Shown in pieces: positions 5,958 to 8,916 of a stretch of 8,916 nt of DNA. The position numbers were made by a program, and so were the translations under genes. The DNA is from Ekhidna sp. Lineage in GTDB: Bacteria; Bacteroidota; Bacteroidia; Cytophagales; Cyclobacteriaceae. Position 1 is the stretch's first letter, and each line of letters begins with the position of its first letter. A model generated the notes under the pieces. That model saw only the letters and a list, made by a program, of their open reading frames with translations, was not told where the DNA came from and did no database searches. Location of the stretch: positions 1 through 8,916 of the forward strand of contig JAPPDO010000251.1 in NCBI GenBank assembly GCA_028821635.1, given 5' to 3'.

Positions 5958-7268
5958 TTAGTCTTTCTTGGGAAAGAGGATTAAAAAAGTGAAGATGATA
6001 TAGGTAAACGACATAAAAGGATATTCCCAAAAGTTCAGATAAAATAAATTGATAATAAAAAACACGCTGAAGTAAAATGCAAACTTCCGAAGATGTTCAT
6101 CCTTTGGGGATAGGTTAATCGTTTTGATCCTTTTAAAGATCAGGAAGAAATAAGAGAAAAATACACATAAGCCCAAAAGCCCCAGTTCGACAGAGATTGA
6201 TACTACAGAAGTTTGTGGAGATGCAAAGTTTCCATGACTTTCTTTTGTTCTCCTCCAATTTGAGTAGATCGGTGAAATAAACGTTGCGAAATGGTCACTT
6301 TTGAAATAGGGTAAATCCAGAGCAAAGTCATTTAACCTCTCCTCTGGCATCCTAATAACCGAACTTCTGCTGGTGAAAGTTGAAGGCCCAAGTCCAAGGA
6401 TTAAGCTTTCCCCATTTATAATTTCACCTGTAATGATTTTTTTGTAAATGTTAAACTTTGAAAGATGTGAAATTTTATCAAAATCCAAGTCAGAAATTAA
6501 ATCAACCACGCCTGATATACGCTTAATTGACACTTGATTCGAAATCGAAAGAAAAACGGAGCCAAGTAAAGCTATACCTGTAATCAAGGTAATTTTTATG
6601 ATATTTAATTTTCTAAGTACATACTCTTTCAAAAGAAAAAAAGAAACAATTATTAATAGAAACCCAAAATTTGCGGTAGACTCAGGAATTATAAATACTA
6701 TAAAAAAGTAGAATATTTCGAGAAATTTTAATGTCATTTTCTGAGTAGAAATTCGCTCTCTATTTAATTTCACACTAATGGAGATTATTTCATAAAGAAT
6801 TACCACAAGTATGTGAAATGCGACAAAGTTTGCATCACCTACTGTCCCAACGGCCGCATCACCCACTTGATGAACTCCATATTTGATGGATGAGAAGATC
6901 AATAAGAGTGACTGTATATAGACTAAAAACTTGTATACTTTATAAATTTTATAGAAGTCTAGATGGACACTGTAAGTAATGACCAGAATAGTCAGGAGGA
7001 AGTTAGGAAGATATGAAATCAGCCAGAATAGAAAAGAATAGAGGTCTGCATTACCCAAAAGCAGGTTCAAACACCAAGATACTGCCCCTATTAAAACAAT
7101 GATAACTGGAAACCACAAAAATGAACTTTTTATAACCTTACCTTTTTTGTTAATGAGCCAAAACAGAACAAAGGTGAAAAGAAGAAAATATTGTGGAACA
7201 AAACCTTTGTAAAAGAGACTGAACACCAAAAAAAGAAGCATCAGGTTTGAGGTTAACTTGAAGGGCAT
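5958..7268 (-). CDS. Wzy-like O-antigen/capsule polymerase (O-antigen ligase superfamily)
   Basis: This 436-residue integral membrane protein has about eleven to twelve hydrophobic segments, with approximate centres at residues 15, 32, 58, 90, 120, 153, 188, 207, 234, 362, 402 and 424. A large non-membrane loop spans 245-350, the layout of Wzy polymerases and WaaL ligases, whose big periplasmic loop carries catalysis. LILGLGPSTF (289-298) and SHGNFASPQTSVVSISVELG (344-363), followed by LLGL, match the loop and the E-x-G-LLGL helix start of the superfamily. It would join flipped lipid-linked repeat units at the periplasmic face. Low primary-sequence conservation means polymerase and ligase cannot be told apart here; polymerase fits the locus better. 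ATG at 7268 is the first residue before the first helix. Residues 308-337 are duplicated as a relic at 4385-4480. Confidence 0.85.
   Translation of the reverse strand: MPFKLTSNLMLLFLVFSLFYKGFVPQYFLLFTFVLFWLINKKGKVIKSSFLWFPVIIVLIGAVSWCLNLLLGNADLYSFLFWLISYLPNFLLTILVITYSVHLDFYKIYKVYKFLVYIQSLLLIFSSIKYGVHQVGDAAVGTVGDANFVAFHILVVILYEIISISVKLNRERISTQKMTLKFLEIFYFFIVFIIPESTANFGFLLIIVSFFLLKEYVLRKLNIIKITLITGIALLGSVFLSISNQVSIKRISGVVDLISDLDFDKISHLSKFNIYKKIITGEIINGESLILGLGPSTFTSRSSVIRMPEERLNDFALDLPYFKSDHFATFISPIYSNWRRTKESHGNFASPQTSVVSISVELGLLGLCVFFSYFFLIFKRIKTINLSPKDEHLRKFAFYFSVFFIINLFYLNFWEYPFMSFTYIIFTFLILFPKKD
6277..6342. repeat. Diverged direct repeat, copy 2 (matches 4405-4470)
   Basis: This is the functional counterpart of the relic, encoding part of the periplasmic loop of the intact polymerase. 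Pairwise identity with copy 1 is 55 of 66 bases without gaps. The 11 differences include four that are all synonymous across the 12-codon LDLPYFKSDHFA core. Confidence 0.9.
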
Positions 7269-7424
7269 TTATTTTTCAAATGTTTATATTTCTCAAATTA
7301 TTTCATTACAAAGTAAGGATATGTTATTACAGGTAAGGGCACGCCCAAGAGAAATTCGAATCAGAAACTGACACAATATAAAGTTTTGCAATAATTTTTT
7401 ACAAATAGTTTAATTGTGTTTTGA

Positions 7425-8324
7425 CTAAAGTTTCTCACAATGCGCTCTCAACTCTTCGTGCATCCATTTATTGAGTTGAGATCGTAGATTTGAGTTTACC
7501 GTATTTTCAATCTGTCTTCCATCTATTTCTACCACAGGCGTAAGTTCGCCCATCGTTCCTGTGGCAAAAACTTCATCGGCATTGTAAAACTCTACTAGGC
7601 TCAGGTCCTTTTCCCTGAGGGTTATTCTATGCTTTTCTGCCAACTCCAGAATAAACCCCCTTGTAATTCCATGAAGGCAGGCATTGGCATGAGGAGTGTA
7701 AAGCACTCCATCTTTTACCATGAATAGATTCGTGTCGTTAAGCTCTGCTACAAATCCCCTTTCGTCAAGCATGATGGCTGCATCTACTCCGGAGATATTA
7801 GCTTGAATCTTCGCTAGGATATTGTTGAGCAAGTTGCTGTGGTGTATTTTGGAGTCTAAGAATTGCGGACTGTTCCGTCTTTGTGTTGAAGTAATTACTT
7901 TGACCCCCGAGTCATTGTCATAAACTAAGGGCTTCCACTCTGCTAAAATGATCAGACAGCTACCTTTTTGATTAAGTCTCGGATCCATTCCTGAAGTCAC
8001 CTTCTCCCCACGGCTTAAGGTCAGACGAATATGTGTGTTTTCTGTCATTCCGTTTGCCTCCAGCGTTTGCTTGATAGCGTTTTTTACAAACTCCCTAGTG
8101 GGGACTTGTGTAAAATGAAGGGCTTTGGCAGACTCATACATCCGATCCAAGTGTCTGTTCAGATGAAGTAGGCCCTCTTTATAAACTCTTAATCCTTCCC
8201 AGACAGTGTCTCCGCCCTGCACCGAACTGTCAAAGACGGATACTTTGGCCTCATTACGGGGGTAAAGTCGATCACCGACCCAGACTTGGATGTTTTCGTT
8301 TTTAGGATTATATTTTTGTAGCAT
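7425..8324 (-). CDS. Class IV PLP-dependent aminotransferase (BCAT/D-amino-acid aminotransferase-like)
   Basis: This 299-residue protein is a complete fold-type IV aminotransferase, the group of IlvE, D-amino-acid aminotransferase and aminodeoxychorismate lyase. VSVFDSSVQGGDTVWEGLRV (28-47) is the N-terminal signature. HLNRHLDRMYESAKAL (54-69) carries the arginine that holds the PLP phosphate. DSKIHHSNLLNNILAK (157-172) holds the probable Schiff-base lysine, K159. AELNDTNLFMV (193-203) is the E-x4-N motif, and LHGITRG (217-223) and GTMGELTPV (256-264) complete the cofactor site. It would transfer amino groups in the cytoplasm. The exact substrate is uncertain, so ilvE is not assigned. ATG at 8324 fits the family length. 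A 222-nt gap separates it from the sulfotransferase-like gene upstream on the same strand. Its base composition looks less AT-rich than the glycan genes, suggesting core chromosome. Confidence 0.92.
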   Translation of the reverse strand: MLQKYNPKNENIQVWVGDRLYPRNEAKVSVFDSSVQGGDTVWEGLRVYKEGLLHLNRHLDRMYESAKALHFTQVPTREFVKNAIKQTLEANGMTENTHIRLTLSRGEKVTSGMDPRLNQKGSCLIILAEWKPLVYDNDSGVKVITSTQRRNSPQFLDSKIHHSNLLNNILAKIQANISGVDAAIMLDERGFVAELNDTNLFMVKDGVLYTPHANACLHGITRGFILELAEKHRITLREKDLSLVEFYNADEVFATGTMGELTPVVEIDGRQIENTVNSNLRSQLNKWMHEELRAHCEKL

Positions 8325-8338
8325 AGTTTTTTTATCTT

Positions 8339-8366
8339 TATCACCATTCCGTAAGGGAAAGTGATA
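8339..8366 (-). promoter_or_regulatory. Possible hairpin in the aminotransferase leader
   Basis: TATCAC (8339-8344) and GTGATA (8361-8366) are inverted copies, with an inner TTCC (8347-8350) and GGAA (8356-8359) pair closing a 5-nt loop. The imperfect stem would lie about 15 nt upstream of the ATG at 8324. It could affect translation or be part of a binding site; I do not recognise a known leader element. Confidence 0.2.
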
Positions 8367-8546
8367 TTATTTTATTCGTTATTGACTTTTTAAAATAAGT
8401 TTTTTCAATATAAATCAGCTAAATTTTCTTTCTATTTTTTTGCCTGAATCATCAGACTTGAAATTATACCAATATGTAAACAAAATTGCTGAAATCAGTC
8501 ATTATTTCATATAGCTAAGGAACTATTTTTTCTTCCCTTACTTTAA

Positions 8547-8916
8547 TCAAGAGTGTGCTTTCAGCTTTTCATAGTAAGGTTGTGCTTCTTTAAGAAGAGG
8601 TTCGCAGTCAGCAGGAAGCGGGCGTTCGCTGGTTTTTTGCTTCGCAAAACCAGTAGAATTATGAACGTTTTTATACCAATACTTCGCCCAGACCCCATCT
8701 GCGGGAATTGGGCCTTTCTCCCAGCATAACATTTCAGATTGGAATGGTATACCCAATTCCTTACACAATAAAGAAAGTCCTCTCTCCGGATTTGAAAGTA
8801 TGTCATTTGAGTCAATCACGATTGGTGCAAACTCCCCTTTTTCTTTAACAAAGTCAAGTAATTCAACTTCTTCTTTCAATCCTAAGTCCTGTAATTTTGG
8901 TTTGGTGATGACTTGA
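8547..8916 (-). CDS. Sulfotransferase-like P-loop protein, C-terminal part (runs off window)
   Basis: The minus-strand frame is open from the window edge at 8916 to TGA at 8547-8549, so the gene's 5' end lies outside. The codon at 8877-8879 is TTG read as Leu, with LQDLG in frame before it, so it is not the start. The visible 122 residues include PIVIDSNDIL, then LCKELGIPF, then MLCWEKGPIPADGVWAKYWY, then VHNSTGF. This is the C-terminal signature of a sulfotransferase-like P-loop family (Sulfotransfer_5 type, from memory). The PAPS-binding P-loop would be in the missing N-terminal part, so activity cannot be judged. It lies upstream of, and on the same strand as, the class IV aminotransferase. 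The same two domains are, to my recollection, fused in this order in plant branched-chain-aminotransferase-like proteins. Confidence 0.72.
   Translation of the reverse strand, partial: QVITKPKLQDLGLKEEVELLDFVKEKGEFAPIVIDSNDILSNPERGLSLLCKELGIPFQSEMLCWEKGPIPADGVWAKYWYKNVHNSTGFAKQKTSERPLPADCEPLLKEAQPYYEKLKAHS

Noticed and set aside
4405..6342. The 66-bp direct repeat pair as ends of an insertion sequence or transposon
   Set aside because: Both copies encode polymerase protein sequence and are fully explained by gene homology; no transposase, terminal inverted repeat or target duplication is visible.
7337..7346. GGGCACGCCC inverted repeat between the aminotransferase and polymerase genes as a terminator
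   Set aside because: Four-base arms with a 2-nt loop and no following T-run on either strand do not make a credible intrinsic terminator.
8561..8815. 84-codon minus-strand ORF
   Set aside because: Alternative frame inside the sulfotransferase-like gene, which has recognisable family motifs in the other frame.
8877..8879. TTG as start of the sulfotransferase-like gene
   Set aside because: The frame stays open to the window edge with protein-like sequence, so the gene is simply cut by the window.

Overview
The window looks like the end of a surface-polysaccharide (O-antigen or capsule type) biosynthesis locus from a low-GC member of the Bacteroidota, probably Cytophagales-like. The grounds are AT-rich DNA, weak or absent Shine-Dalgarno sequences, the families present, and a class IV aminotransferase next to a sulfotransferase-like gene at the right edge. 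The organism assignment is inference; no rRNA or species-specific marker is present.

Layout. Positions 1-48 may hold the last codons of an upstream membrane protein. A GT2 glycosyltransferase (168-1082, +) converges on a minus-strand run read from about 4219 down to 1117: a TylF-like methyltransferase gene broken by an in-frame amber codon, then two GT4 glycosyltransferases overlapping by 4 nt. Positions 4385-4696 are a gene graveyard: the 3' end of a second methyltransferase joined to a decayed piece of an O-antigen polymerase gene. A plus-strand GT-B-like glycosyltransferase of unfamiliar subfamily follows (4762-5847), converging on an intact Wzy-like polymerase (5958-7268, -). Beyond the cluster lie a class IV PLP aminotransferase (7425-8324, -) and the 3' part of a sulfotransferase-like gene running off the window (8547-8916, -).

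How they fit together. The glycosyltransferases would build a lipid-linked repeat unit at the inner face of the membrane, the methyltransferase (if functional) would decorate a sugar, and the Wzy-like protein would polymerise flipped units. The two right-hand genes look like separate chromosomal flank.

The strongest observations are signs of locus turnover. The polymerase relic at 4385-4480 aligns to the resident polymerase gene. Over a 12-codon core it differs only synonymously, so it looks like the remains of an independent, once-functional polymerase allele rather than a recent copy. The interrupted methyltransferase and the pairing of a sulfotransferase-like gene with an aminotransferase are also worth checking. 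I see no CRISPR array, tRNA, rRNA, transposase or phage gene, and no convincing wholly new system.
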